Made by a program: the position numbers and the translations under genes. Shown one piece after another: positions 12,660 to 23,382 of a stretch of 64,000 nt of DNA. Below the pieces are notes generated by a model. The model worked only from the letters and a program-made list of their open reading frames with translations, was not told the DNA's origin and did no database searches. Source of the stretch: Hesseltinella vesiculosa (lineage: Eukaryota > Mucoromycota > Mucoromycetes > Mucorales > Cunninghamellaceae); the NCBI GenBank assembly GCA_002104935.1, contig MCGT01000018.1:310001-374000 (forward strand), read 5' to 3'. Within the stretch, counting starts at the first letter, position 1. Each line of letters starts with the position of its first letter.

Positions 12660-14030
12660 TTATTTTGTTAAATCTATGTTGACGCTCTTCAAGGCTGCCA
12701 CAGTCCATTCTGGATAGCTGCTCTTATCACCAAAGTAACCGGCAAAAAATTGCTTGACAAAAGCCGGGAATTCATCCTTGATGATGGCTTGGCGCATCGC
12801 GTTCATCAACCGCAGCTGAAAGGCTACGTTATGCACGGTCACCAGGTGGCACCCAGTCGTTTCCTTGCTGGCAATGAGGACACGCAGGTATGATCTAGTA
12901 TAATTCTTGCAGGTGGAGCAATCGCATCCTTCTTCTAATGGTCCAAAGTCGCCGCTGTGTTTCCCGGTTTTCAAAGACACAATGCCATTCATGGTCAAAG
13001 CGTTGCCAAATCGCTGAAAAATAAAAACGGTGAGGTGTTGAAGAGACAGATGTTGTACCTACAGCTGTTCGGGTGGGATACACACAATCAAACATATCAA
13101 CGCCAAGAGCCACACATACCACCAAATCCTCGGCGTAACCCACGCCCATACAATAAATAGGTTTGTTCTTTGGTAGCAGATCGGTACACAAGGAGACTCT
13201 GTGGAGAGGGAAAAGGTGAGCCCGAGTTGTTTTTAGCACTCCTCTAACACTTGCATTTGCCAGAATTCGTTCTTTTCTTCACCACCGCTTAGACCACCGA
13301 CAGCATAGCCGGGTGTGTCTCGTTTGGCCATTTCTTCTACACATTTTCGTCGCAGGTCTCGGTTCAAGCCACCCTGGATGATGGCAAACAGGTTCTGGTC
13401 GTGTGGGCGGGTGTGGGCTTTGATGCATCGATCCAGCCAGCGAATGGACCGCCACATGGCTTCTTCGACGCGTGGGCCGGTGGTCAAGGACGAGACCACA
13501 TCGTCAAGCTGCATCAGGATGTCGCTGCCAATCGAGTTTTGCAAAGCGATCGAGTGTTCGGGTGTCAGCATCATCAGCGAGCCATCGTGAGGCGAGGCAA
13601 ACTGCACGCCTTCTTCGGTGATCTCAGCTAGTTTTAGTAACGACACCATCTGGAAACCACCACTGTCCGTCAAAATATTGCTGTCCCATTGTTGGAATTT
13701 GTGTGTGCCACCAACCGCATCCAAGATATCTTTGCCTGGTTTCAGCCCCTGGAAAGTTCAAAAAAAAAGGGTGTGATCAGCTGGATCGATTCGGGACGAG
13801 CTGATGTTGACGGACACGGCAGTGCTTACCAAATGATAAGTATTGTTCAACATGATTTGACAATTGAGATCTTTCAATTGATGGTTGGTGACCCCTTTCA
13901 GTGTGCCTTGGGTGCCTACAGGCATAAAGACAGGAGTGTTGACAGGTCCATGAGGTAAGGTCATGATGGAGGCGCGGGCCTTTGTTGTAGAGCAAGTCGC
14001 TACTGTTTCAAAAGTAAGAGCACTCTTCAT
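12660..14030 (-). CDS. QTRT1: Queuine tRNA-ribosyltransferase, catalytic subunit
   Basis: Eukaryotic TGT swaps guanine-34 for queuine in GUN-anticodon tRNAs (Asn, Asp, His, Tyr), working with QTRT2. The start at 14030 gives [20 protein letters not shown]. Signatures in order: [27 protein letters not shown], the substrate-base motif [57 protein letters not shown], the nucleophile segment [17 protein letters not shown], and the zinc site [14 protein letters not shown] with [10 protein letters not shown]. All catalytic and zinc residues are in place, so the enzyme should be active. Four exons. The length (about 395 residues) fits the family. Budding yeast lacks this enzyme, so queuosine salvage is expected here. 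Confidence 0.96.
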
Positions 14031-14609
14031 AGTAGATGGAATGGATTTGCGTAGCGTCGACACTATGAATGATTTAGCAACGAAAAAAAGAATAGGAAAA
14101 AGGGGACGGCGAAAGCCAGAGAGACGACGACGACAAAAAAAAAAAAAGAGGCTTTTTGAACTCCTACTGCTTTTTTCTGTACACCCAAGCCCTGTTTTTT
14201 TTGTGCATCTCTTCCCAAGCAAACTTGAGTCAGAGTGATCGTCTTTCTCCAGGCTGTCTTTTTTTTTTTTCCGGCAGTGAGTTCCCTCGTGAATAGCCTG
14301 AGATTGTTGCGTCATCCTGATCAGGAGGCATTTTTTTCTTTCGGGCACAGCTGGGGGCTTTGCTGGCTTCCAGAAAGCGATACACATCGCTTTTGAGTGA
14401 ATGAAGCAGCATCAGGTTCTGCTGAACGGCATAGACGCTGAAAAAACCAGCTCGATGAGTGACCGTTTGATCGTCTAGCGAACTTGTGATTACGTTCGCT
14501 TTGGCAATTTGATTCTCCAGGGGTGACCAGCCTAAGCTCATTTCAGAGTCCGACTTTCTGTTCGTCCTGCCTCCATTTTTTTCAAAATGAGAAAAAAGAG
14601 GAAACGCTA
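14031..14609. other. Repeat-island margin, no gene recognised
   Basis: This is the promoter side of the QTRT1 gene followed by low-complexity A/G-rich sequence. A minus-strand open frame at 14230-14667 encodes about 145 residues but shows no recognisable domain, contains frame-extending A and T runs, and overlaps a dispersed repeat at its 5' end. I do not call it a gene. Confidence 0.4.
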
Positions 14610-14850
14610 CCCAGCGCTTTTGAGTGATTGGATCGACGTGGAATTTTTCACAGGAGCGCAATGGCATGAATTATGATGACTCTGAAAAAAGCATGTCCAT
14701 TGGTGAAGGGCACCCAGCCAACGTTTGATCCGTTTTCTTTTGACACCTCCGATTGCCCAGCCAAAAAAAAAAAATCGGCCATTTTCACCAGGGGAACTAA
14801 CTCTCAGGCGATCTGATAAAATAAACCTCAGGTAGGCAATCTATGGCATA
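14610..14850 (+). repeat. Dispersed repeat, copy A
   Basis: The sequence around 14610-14850 closely resembles 47230-47480. Shared blocks include GACACCTCCGATT or GACATCTCCGATC, then an A run, TCGGCCATTTTCA and CAGG..ATCTGAT. Shorter relatives occur at 16185-16270, 42650-42725 and 51285-51365. No coding capacity is conserved between copies, so it looks like a non-autonomous or relic transposon piece. Ends were not defined. Confidence 0.55.
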
Positions 14851-14899
14851 ATATGCCAATTTGGACTCTTTTTTTTGTAACGATTTTCGATGCTCGGAA

Positions 14900-15935
14900 G
14901 TTTTTGCTTCATTGCACACCAGTGGGCGATCTGGCCGTATCTGTTTTGCTACGGAAGCTATGATTTTAAAATTGATATGTGAATATGTAGATAAGACCGA
15001 TCACCTTGCAGCAGATACTATCAATCATTGGATGGGAATGGATGGAACCCGAGCAGAAGACATCTTACCCATCTTCAAATCGCTTGCCAGGCAGACCGGC
15101 ACTCTGTGCTTCAACTGGTGCGAAGTACAGCATCGCGTTTGAGGAATCAGCGGAAAGCGATCTCGTGGCCGTCAGCTGCATCTGGTGAAAGAAGTATACA
15201 GAGGTAAATGTATGATAAGTGATCAGGAGCTTGCTAGTGACAATCGCTATCTCTCTAGAATTCACTCTCAAAAACTCTGCAGTCATGTCGAAATTTAGGA
15301 AACACGTCAAGGATGAATCGAAAGGATTTTTAACCATCGGATATATAAGAAAAGTCACCATCTTCGATCAGCCAAGACAACCGCAATTGCTTGCTTGAAT
15401 TGATGGCGAAGAAGATGAAAGCGAAATTGCTCTGTGAGAAGGTTTTCTGCAGTCACAACAGCTTGGCCTCCGAACCAATAATGAGCCGTGACACTGAACA
15501 TTGTCCCAGTTTAAAAGGCGTTGATGGGAGTACTCAAGGTGACAGTTAAGCAAAAAAAAAAAATTGATATGCTCAGTGTACTGAAGCGTTTGTTTGTCGC
15601 ATGCCAGTACAAAATGGTGATAAATGAACTCCCACTGACAGGGCAGGGAAGAACGAGGTGGCTGGCAAGCATGCACTAAAAATGATTTCGCACGCACTTG
15701 ATTTTACTTGTTCGCGCACGTAAATGATTCAGCAGTTCACCCGACTAGTTCAACAGTCATAACTTTTTTATTCAATCTTTGATATCCTATGTGACACTTG
15801 CAACGAAGAAAATCAGACTGGTAGCGATAGATTACGCTGGACTTTCAACCACCCCAGAAGACATCAGGCAATTTCTAAAAGTAGCCAAGAGGGTGAAGGA
15901 AGTAATCATCGACCATGGGCATAACCATTGAAACA
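14900..15935 (+). pseudogene. Decayed member of the Y-x-R-x-S (serine-recombinase-like) family
   Basis: Pieces align in order with the intact family member at 45209-46531: ILKLICEYVDKTDHLAADT (about 14962-15020), GYIRKV at 15339-15356 in place of GYARKS, then after a frameshift CLLELMAKKMKAKLLCEKVF, the SLKGVDGSTQGD block ending near 15543, and LVAIDYAGLSTTPEDIRQF (about 15818-15875). The catalytic-type Ser is lost (Val/Thr), the frame shifts just after the motif, and stops interrupt it. A fragment of the dispersed repeat (about 15597-15730) sits inside what would be the third intron. This is a relic rather than a functional gene. Confidence 0.7.
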
Positions 15936-16400
15936 TTTTCACGATACGATATGCTGCATAACCATGATATCATCAACAAAATCAGATGCAGGAAAGCGCC
16001 TGTGCGCCGATCTTCTTAACAGCCTCTCTCACTCTCTTGCTCACTTACTCCCTCTCTCTTTCTCCATGGATCAAGCAAACCAAAATTAAAACATGGGTGG
16101 GCCAGCATTTTTTGTGAGTGGGCTAGTGCTTTTGGTGTGATGACGGTGCGGAAAAGCACCATGTCGACTGACGATCGTTGGTTTTGACACCTCCGATTCC
16201 CCAGTAAAAAAAAATAAGAAATCGGCTATTTCCCCAGAGGGCCCTATGGCGAACTGCTTAAAATGACGGTGCAAATGGTTCGAATACCCACCGAAATTTT
16301 TCAAACAATAAGAAATGGCTACTCTCTCAGAGAGAAGAGCCGGAAGGTTGGCAAACCGTGCGCTAGAAATGATTCCGCGCACGCTTGAAAATGATTTAGC
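15597..16400. repeat. Dispersed-repeat tails
   Basis: Two stretches, about 15597-15730 and 16170-16400, match the right half of the repeat seen at 47460-47610: CAGTACAAAATGGTGA, GGCAGGGAAGAACGA, and GGCTGGCAAGCATGCACT-like blocks. Both stretches have TTTCGCACGCACTTGA-like or TTCCGCGCACGCTTGA ends. The region between contains the last piece of the decayed Y-x-R-x-S gene and CT-rich simple sequence (16025-16070). No gene is seen here apart from that relic. Confidence 0.5.
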
Positions 16401-16538
16401 GCTCAAAGACAGCCGTTGCTGCGCAAAAAGAGGCGGCTGCCCAAAATAAGAACGCAGCAGCCACCCACTTTTTTTATTTTTCTTTCTTTTATTTTTTTCT
16501 TTCTCTTTCGATTTGCAGTGTATCCAGGCTTTTTCATA

Positions 16539-17448
16539 ATGGTAAGTTTGTAACCAAAGGGTCAAAGGCATCAGGTGACTGATCTATTAAATGTGACCAG
16601 GGCAAGGCTAAGAAAACAAGACAGTTTGCTCAAGTCAAACGCATGATCAGCACCAACGATGCTCGATTGTAAGTTTTGTCACCGAGCTTGAATCTCGCCT
16701 TGATTGACCTTTTCCTTTATTGATATGTAGAAAAGCGAACAAGGAAAAGGCCAAAGTGAAGAAGGCCGAAGAAGAAAAGAAAGTTGTGCGCAACTTGTAA
16801 GTATCTGCCTAGCCATGTGTTCTGGATGACTCAAGATCATGTTTTTTTTTTTTTTTTTTTTTTTTTTTTCATTTCTCAATAGACCTCAAGTTGCTTCGTC
16901 CATGTTTTTCCAATACAATGCCGCTCTTGGCCCCCCTTACCATGTGCTTGTCGATACCAATTTTATCAACTTCTCCATTCAAAACAAACTGGAGCTTGTC
17001 AAATCCATGATGGATTGCCTGTATGCTAAATGTAAGTCGAGGATCTACTCGAGAAAGAAAGGAACTGACTGCCTTCCTCTGCCATAGCTATTCCTTGTAT
17101 TACTGATTGTGTCATTGCAGAACTGGAAAAGCTTGGTCCTAAATACCGTATTGCCTTGAAGTAAGTTTTTTTTTTTTTTTTCCATGGTTGCTCACTCGGA
17201 CATTCCCCACCTCCGTTAGGATTGCTCGAGACCCTCGATTTGAGCGATTGCCATGCTCACACAAAGGCACCTATGCTGATGACTGCCTTGTCCAACGCGT
17301 GATGCAGCACAAATGTTATATCGTAGCCACCTGTGATCGTGACCTGAAGAGACGCATTCGCAAAGTCCCTGGTATCCCCATCATGTATATCTCTTCTCGA
17401 AAATACGTCATTGAGCGCCTTCCTGAACTTGGCTCCAACCAGTTTTAA
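16539..17448 (+). CDS. FCF1: FCF1/UTP24 PIN-domain endonuclease of the SSU processome
   Basis: Fcf1 (Utp24) is the PIN nuclease that cuts pre-rRNA at sites A1 and A2 in the nucleolus. The first exon is only the ATG (16539-16541); splicing to 16601 gives [19 protein letters not shown]. Later exons give [67 protein letters not shown] and [20 protein letters not shown], then [20 protein letters not shown], ending ELGSNQF at 17448. The acidic PIN residues are visible in [19 protein letters not shown] and TCDRD. Six exons; one intron carries about 30 T at 16841-16869. Near-identical to eukaryotic orthologues in motif order. Confidence 0.97.
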
Positions 17449-18130
17449 TTCCATTATTTTTTACGTCTCTTTCGCATTTTGTACATATTAGATATAAAGG
17501 ATCGACCGTTATAGCCGTCGCATCACCATTCGAAGGAGAGAGGCGTGTCCGGTGCGGTTTTTTTATTGCGACAATGTCTAGCAGAGAAGTCGGAGCCAAG
17601 GTGCAGCTAGTGAATGGGGACTTCAGCACAAAGAGGACGATTTCATTTTTTTTCTAGAGGAATGCAAACTGCTCTTTTTGTCCTGAAGTGATGAGCAACG
17701 TCAATGGCAACAAAAGGATACTTTGTCTCATCCAGGACTTCGCAATGCTGTTTATTCCAGAGGACTGCTTGAATTGCAACCAAGCTGACAAGCAGCTCAC
17801 CACCAAAAGTATTTGTCCTAGTCGAGGAAGACCAGCAAGTCCAGAGTGAATAAACAACTTTTTCTTTTCTAACGAACATAGCCAAAAATAGAAAACTAAA
17901 AATGCTTCAGGGAAATGCTGTCAAAGAACAATCCCTGGGATGGCTCAATAAATCATGGGCGAGAAAGCCCCATAAGCCTAGGGAATTCTTCAATGCGTAT
18001 TTAAACCATTTCTTTTTTTATCTTTCTTTTTGCTCAACTCAACTCAATTTGATTTCGAATTAAAAACAACCATGGAAGGATTCTAATCGACTTGCTACTG
18101 TGCTTATTTCTACCTAATTGTACGCTGCTC
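17449..18130. other. Spacer downstream of FCF1, no gene recognised
   Basis: Short minus-strand frames (for example 17643-17885) have no recognisable domain. The sequence is AT-rich and looks like eroded repeat DNA. Nothing here can be supported as a gene. Confidence 0.45.
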
Positions 18131-18149
18131 GCTAAGCCATTTCTTGACT

Positions 18150-19500
18150 CGCATCCACCCCCTGTTGGATCCACCCATCATGTAGAATGGTTTGAAGCGC
18201 ATTGTACTCAGTATTGAACTCGTCCATATTTTGCCGCTTCGAATGACAGCATTTCTCCCTCGACGTAAGGGCCCCTAACTCCTCACCAAATACGGTGATA
18301 CGGTAAGGAACTGCGAATAACAAAAGTAATGCATTTCAAGCATTTATCGCACGAGTCAGGCTTGCTTCCATGGTGGACGTATTGAAATTCCGCTCGTTTA
18401 GCTCCAAAGCCAATGCATGATTCGTGGATACAAAAGCGATGCATGAAACGAATGGCACGACAGTTGATAAATCAGACGTCGTCCTGATAAAAACGGGAAA
18501 CCATATTAATACACATCGATTTTAGACTTGGTCAGCTTTTTGGCTTCAACAGAGACCAAGGTTGACGACAAACAAAGAAGATTTGAAGACATTTTTCTCA
18601 CGACTTTTGTTCATAGCTCTTCCCTGATACTCGATTACCAAGAACCCTCAGCTCCACCAGCAAGTAAAACAATACGTGCAGGAGTTGAAAAAAGCAAGGT
18701 AATGCATATAAATGCTTATGCCCATGCTCTTATCAAGCATTTTTGCTTCAGGTGACCCCATCAGAGCTGCAAAGTGCCGCACCCAGGACGGGACAAGAGA
18801 AGTGATGTGGCTCTTGTCATTTGGCCAAACGTCCAGCTTTTAAAGCAATGGCTTGGTGGTGAAGCTTTTCTTGAGCACATTACTGCGCTCTTCACATATA
18901 TGTTGATTCAACATTCGATGTGCAATCTGTCCTCAGGACCACGAGCAAGGAAGCCCTCCTTTTTTTTTTTTTTTTTTTTGAGAGCCTTCCCTTTTCTTTA
19001 CTCTTTACTCTTTTTTTTTATCTTTATATTATTCTCAAGCATGACATTCGTTACGGGGTTTCCTTTCCCCTCTTACTAGCATTTGAAGGTGCCACGATCT
19101 GAATTAAAAGGCCCCATTAGATCAGTAAGTCTGTGGTTTTATTTTTTTTTTTCCTTTCCAACTTTGTGTCTACGGCCGCTCACCATGTCAATTCTAGACT
19201 CGCATTCCACCCATTAATGTGACTACCCGTAATACAGAATTCTTTTCAAATCGTATGGCTTCCATATTTTGCTCATTGGAAACACAAAGGCGTTGGAAAA
19301 ATCTCTTCCTTTCTGCACGAATGCTCCAATAGTCACAATACTTTGCTGGTGAACCACACACAGCTCTATCGTGAAGTACGGGAAAAAAAAAGTCAAGCAA
19401 CTACTAAGAACAAAGGTAATGCATATTAATGCTCATGTCCATACTCTTATACAAGCGTTTTTAATTTTTTTAGTTTGCTTCAGGTGACGGATTCGGCAGC
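18150..19500. repeat. Diverged duplicate pair of an unknown sequence
   Basis: Two stretches, about 18150-18760 and 19190-19500, are diverged copies of each other in the same orientation. Shared blocks are GACTCGCAT.CCACCC, TCCATATTTTGC, and GGTAATGCATAT.AATGCT followed by CATGC/CATAC, CTCTTAT and CTTCAGGTGAC. On the plus strand both give fragments resembling KVMHINA(Y/H)(A/V)H and Q-RR-(F/W)-(E/K)-(D/N)-(I/L)-FL, so a coding ancestor is likely, but stops interrupt both. The family was not recognised. Long T runs (18959-18979) lie between the copies. Confidence 0.45.
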
Positions 19501-19649
19501 AAAGTAGGCAGTGATGGACCACCTTCAAAACACGAAGAATATCACCCATCAGCAGATTGAGCAGAATTGCAGAATGTAGTACAAAGTGTGACCCATGGAA
19601 TGAATGTAAACCCATGCAATCATCCAACTAGGAAACTGGCCCTGGCACT

Positions 19650-20795
19650 GGTAGGTTGTCCAGCCCTCGCTTTTCTTTGTCACGCATGGTTGTCATTCAC
19701 GCTCACAATCTCCTCCCCCTATCTTTTTTTACCCTCCGTTCACAGCCAGCAGCACCAGCGCTTAGCAACAGCACCGATGACCACGGCAATGAAACCATTG
19801 GTACTCCTCCGAGTGACTCTGAGGCTTATTGTGGATAGCCCAGCGTGGATTGACATGCAGCCACCCCAACAACAGCAATAGCAACCCAACAGACACACTT
19901 GTCCAAGGCTTTCAGGCTGTCAAAACGACGATCGTCAACAATACACCTCTCCGCCATGAGATAAAACCTACAATGGAAACGCTGTCGTTCACCGACAAGG
20001 CAGCCAATTGGCACGATGCAGTACGCAAAGCTCAAGGTATGGTGCACACCGGCAATAAGAGTGTAGGCTGGAAACAGCCTGAACGTTGAAATTTCTCTAG
20101 CATTCAACCAGTTTCAAGAATATGCTTTGTCACTGGGGAAACTCACAGTCAAAACTCATACCCAGCACATCTTGTAAGCTACATGTGTTAGGGAAGATTT
20201 GATAACTAATGTTGCTTATGCTAAGTTCGCTGTCATCCATCTTCTTGATCAAATACCAACGAAATCATCCTGATATTGGCAAATATTTGGAGCCTAAACA
20301 CATGGACCTCTTGATTGACTTTGTTAAAAGGGATCGTCACTTTGGCGACTTGGATTATGGCCTACCAAGTGTTTCGTCCGACATTTTGACACGGTGGAAA
20401 AAACTATCAAGGTAAAAAAAAAAAAAAAAAGGAGTAAGGTGAACCAAGCGCGTGATGAGGCAGGCCACTAAACTGCGCGTAGACAATGCGACAAAGCCCA
20501 ATGGCACAAATGGATCGGCTGAATGCCTGCGCTGATTTGATCGCTATGCATCATAATGTGACCTCAGAGAAACTCAAAATTGTCATGTCAATGCATTCCC
20601 TGTACGTATTATCAAGCAGATATAGTTTATTCTTTTTTAACTGTTCATTACTTTTGATTCGTAGCATCATCAACCTGCCCAGAAAGAAGATGACGGAGGT
20701 GGATGAGCAAGAACTGATAACACGCTTTGTGGAGCCTGCCCTGCGACCAATCTTCGACGATCTCGATAATGATGCTCTCTTTCGATGGTAAATGT
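19650..20795 (+). pseudogene. Truncated copy of the C2H2-finger repetitive gene family
   Basis: Blocks run parallel to the longer copy at 51509-53210: a Ser/Thr/Asn-rich linker (NSTDDHGNETIGTPPSDSE, about 19765-19835), GKLTVKTHTQHILL (about 20138-20178) against KKLTLEEHTQNILA, HPDIGKYLEPKHMDLLIDF (about 20267-20325) against HPDLHQHIDYDTCDQLLDH, and LPRKKMTEVDEQELITRFVE then LFRW (about 20672-20790) against LPRHMVGDGPLETELVTRHL then VLRW. Stops and frame changes interrupt it. The copy ends exactly where the next exon of the family should start, and a COQ4-like relic follows, so the 3' part is missing. Confidence 0.65.
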
Positions 20796-20849
20796 CCAAA
20801 CCGTAAACGTGTAAGTAACCAATCAAGCTTTCCCAAACTACAATGGTCA

Positions 20850-21600
20850 AGGCATGCTGGCCAGCACTGCCTTGCCAAGCGCGCTCGGATCAGCTCCACT
20901 CATCACACATCCTCTCTGCAGCCCTTTTATGAACACTACATCCTCATATCTTGTGTCGAACGCTCCGGTCTGACGGTGGTGTCTGCCCTTGCGGCTATCA
21001 ATAATCCTCTTCGTGGCGGTAGGCCAGTCAGAAAGAAGACGTCCCATGTTTTTCTCATTGCTATTTTTATGATAGATATGGTTGCCACCTTGGGCGAAAT
21101 CATCGGCACTCTGTTTTTAAAACGCATGCGCGACACCATGTTGGCTTCCAAAGCTGACCGGCAAATCCTCCAAGACCGCCCCAGCATCAACGCCTCCAGC
21201 CTGGACTTTGATCAGCTTCGACTGGAATGTGCCCCTGGCACCTTTGGTCATGCCTATATTTCCTGGCTCGATGAACAAGGCGTCACCCCAGACACTCGAG
21301 AACCCGTAAGTCATGGACGATTGGCAGCCAGGGGGGGGGCACCCTTGTTCATTTTTTTTTTTGGAAGGTGCGATTGATGGCAACCACCAACCATGCGGGC
21401 ATATTCTATGACACGAACTACCGACAACCACCAGACGATCTTCGCCTGCCCTTTGGAGACCCGTATGTCGAGTACAGCTGCTGTTATGGCGACGCAAAGT
21501 GTGAAGGAGAAGCTCGCAACCATTTTGACATTTCCTGCGATCTCTCTTGATACAAACAAACTGCGCTGCGTCATGACTTTCCATGTTGTTGGTAAATCCC
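20850..21600 (+). pseudogene. Decayed COQ4-like gene copy
   Basis: COQ4 is a mitochondrial ubiquinone-synthesis protein. Ungapped similarity starts with FYEHYILISCVERSGLTVVS (about 20928-20988), continues with ALAAINNPLRG, joins over a clean intron (about 21018-21075) to DMVATLGEIIGTLFLKRMRD, then ILQDRPSINASSLDF, GTFGHAYISWLDEQGVTPDT and, over a second clean intron, REPVRLMATTN. After that the family's HDxxH region is replaced by YRQPPDDLRLPF, so the metal-binding histidines are gone, and no good C-terminal half follows. There is no credible 5' exon either. Two correctly phased introns argue that it arose by DNA-level duplication, not retroposition. Confidence 0.7.
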
Positions 21601-21966
21601 AATCTTGTGCATCAAGATCCTAGCAAGCCATCTCACATGCTTTTTTTTTTTTTTTTTTTTTTTTGCTCTAGGCTTCCTAGTCACTTTTTACATCAATTAC
21701 CCCGCTGTCGGTGGTATGTACAGAATTTTTGATTGGCGCGCAGGATAGAAATTTTAGCAGGCAAAATAAATTTGAGTGCACGCAAACCAGGTCTGATTTG
21801 CCCGCGACCAAGATCTCCGACTGATCTTCTCCACCCCAACGCAAAAAAAAAAAACATTTGTTTTTCTTGAAAAAAAAAAAAAAAAGAGGTGCAGCGACTA
21901 GAGGTTCTCCTCCTTGCTCAAGCAACGATCAAAAAAGGGGATGGAGTGCCGGATCCACCCTTGGCG

Positions 21967-21974
21967 TATATAAG
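21967..21974 (+). promoter_or_regulatory. TATA box of the gene inside the inverted-arm element
   Basis: TATATAAG lies just inside the left inverted arm, 67 bp before the ATG at 22041. Position and sequence fit a fungal TATA box. It suggests that the element carries its own promoter. Confidence 0.5.
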
Positions 21975-22040
21975 AATCATGATGAAACCGACTGCACCTC
22001 TTTCATTCTATTCAAATTGTCTTGTCTGTCTTGTCCTAAA

Positions 22041-22451
22041 ATGCCTACAACTGAATATGATCTTGGTTATGAAAATCCTGCTATCTTCAAGATTTATGAT
22101 TTCATGGGCGCATCTGATTCCCAATCAGCTTCACCCTCTTTGGCGTTTGAAGAACATCCTTTTGTCAACATTGACTACCAACAATCGCGCAAGGACCAAC
22201 GCATGCTGAGCGCAATGCAGCGGTGCAAGATTTGGATTTGTGTGTACCAGCTGAAAATGTCGTACACAAACACGGCAAAATGCGTGAATGCGTCGCGTAG
22301 CAGTTACCACAAATATGCAAGGATGTTTGATGGCAACCCACCCTACGACTTGCTGGAGCAGTTTGGTGTTGCAGCGATGGCTGAAATTACCGCCCTACAG
22401 CCCATCCCTCAACCCCCAAGGATGGATCCAGCACTCCCTCACCTTTTTTGA
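22041..22451 (+). CDS. Small HTH-like protein inside the inverted-arm element, function unknown
   Basis: An uninterrupted 136-residue frame starts at 22041 (MPTTEYDLGYENPAIF) and stops at 22451 inside the right inverted arm. The middle part, QLKMSYTNTAKCVNASRSSY followed by HKYARMFDGN, has the look of a helix-turn-helix of the Tc1/IS630 kind (short helix, N-A-S-R-S-S turn, recognition helix). There is no DDE triad. The last residues, QPIPQPPRMDPALPHLF, are encoded by the arm itself. I do not recognise the family; a DNA-binding role in transposition is an inference. Confidence 0.45.
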   Translation: MPTTEYDLGYENPAIFKIYDFMGASDSQSASPSLAFEEHPFVNIDYQQSRKDQRMLSAMQRCKIWICVYQLKMSYTNTAKCVNASRSSYHKYARMFDGNPPYDLLEQFGVAAMAEITALQPIPQPPRMDPALPHLF

Positions 22452-22929
22452 TCGTTGTTTGAGCAAGGAGGAGAAGCTCTAGTCCATGCACCTCTTTTTT
22501 TTTTTCAAGAAAAATAAATGGTGTTTTTTATTTTTTTTGCGTGCACTGGAGATCTGGTTTGCGTGAGGGGAGACTGGGTTTGCGGGTGGAGAAGATCAGG
22601 TTTGCGGGAGTCGGTGGCTGGAGAACCAGATTCACGTGCACTGGAAATGCTTTGCGGGCAAATCAGACCTGGTTTGCGTGCACTCAAATTTATTTTGCCA
22701 GTGAATTGGCTTTCTTTTGCCTGCTAAAATTTCTATCCTGCGCGCCAATCATCACTAAAAATTCTGTACTGTAACACTGTTTCCATGAATAAGTGGCGGC
22801 TCTCCTGGAAGACGGATTGCGGACTTTGGATTTTCGAGTGTCGCACAAGCCAAGACAAATTTGGCGCAACTTTTTTTTTTTCTTTTGTCGTAGATTTTTT
22901 TTTCGTGTCGTCCTACTTAAATTCAACTA

Positions 22930-23265
22930 CATTGGGGGCCTATGGAAGCAGTCATTGATGCGGGGAGAAGAATGACTGATAAAGCCATCATGCAGATCCT
23001 TGATAGAAACATTATTACACGCAGCTTTGACTCGATGCGGCCGACCAGAATTGCTCAATCGGATTGAGCTCAGGGGAATAGGTTGGAAGATGCATGTATC
23101 GATACCCACGATTCCTGATGAAGGTATCGATGGCCTTGGATTGATGAATTGGTGCATTGTCCATCGCCAAATAGCAGCCGTCAAATTCTGGATGTTGGTC
23201 CATAGTATTCATGACCTCATTCAAGAAGGCGATGTAGTGATGAGTGTTTGTGCCAATGCCAATGT
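22930..23265 (-). pseudogene. C-terminal remnant of a Tc1-like DDE transposase
   Basis: Reading down from about 23255: NTHHYIAFLNEVMNTMDQHP, then CYLAMDNAPIHQSKAIDTFI with the second catalytic Asp, RNRGYRYMHLPTYSPELNPI and EQFWS with the catalytic Glu. After EQFWS the frame shifts and the usual C-terminal tail resumes as KAACNNVSIKDLHDGFISHS. The N-terminal HTH region and first Asp are absent. It is therefore a broken 3' fragment, in the opposite orientation to the HTH-like gene of the inverted-arm element next to it. Confidence 0.75.
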
Positions 23266-23382
23266 GTTTGTAGGTTGTTCCCTGTTGGTGGAATTCTCAT
23301 GCTCGCGGGTTGAACCCTGGTTGTCGCTTTTTTTTGATCGCCGCCATCCCTTCCCTTTCCCTTTTTTTTCAACTCTCAACAC

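Larger units (their letters stand above)
21717..22771. mobile_element. DNA element with long nested inverted arms, TA-flanked
   Basis: The left end GTACAGAATTTTT (21718-21730) is inverted at 22757-22769. The arms continue: the left block with TTGGCGCGCAGGATAGAAAT and CACGCAAACCAGGTCTGATT is repeated inverted at about 22670-22750, and the inner block AGAGGTGCAG..CTAGAG..TTCTCCTCCTTGCTCAA to about 21965 is inverted at about 22405-22500. The right arm carries about 130 bp of extra GGTTTGCG-type sequence. TA dinucleotides flank both ends, as with Tc1/mariner-type elements. The interior holds one small plus-strand gene. No DDE domain lies inside, so it is probably non-autonomous. Confidence 0.65.

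Noticed and set aside
14230..14667. 145-codon minus-strand frame
   Set aside because: No domain, contains homopolymer-coded Lys runs and overlaps a dispersed repeat; not credible as a gene.
23270..23335. tRNA-Gly-like sequence (TTGGTGGAATTCTC ... GGGTTGAACCC, then a T run)
   Set aside because: It resembles the D arm and T arm, but the anticodon arm is shortened and the acceptor stem does not pair; at best a tRNA-derived relic.
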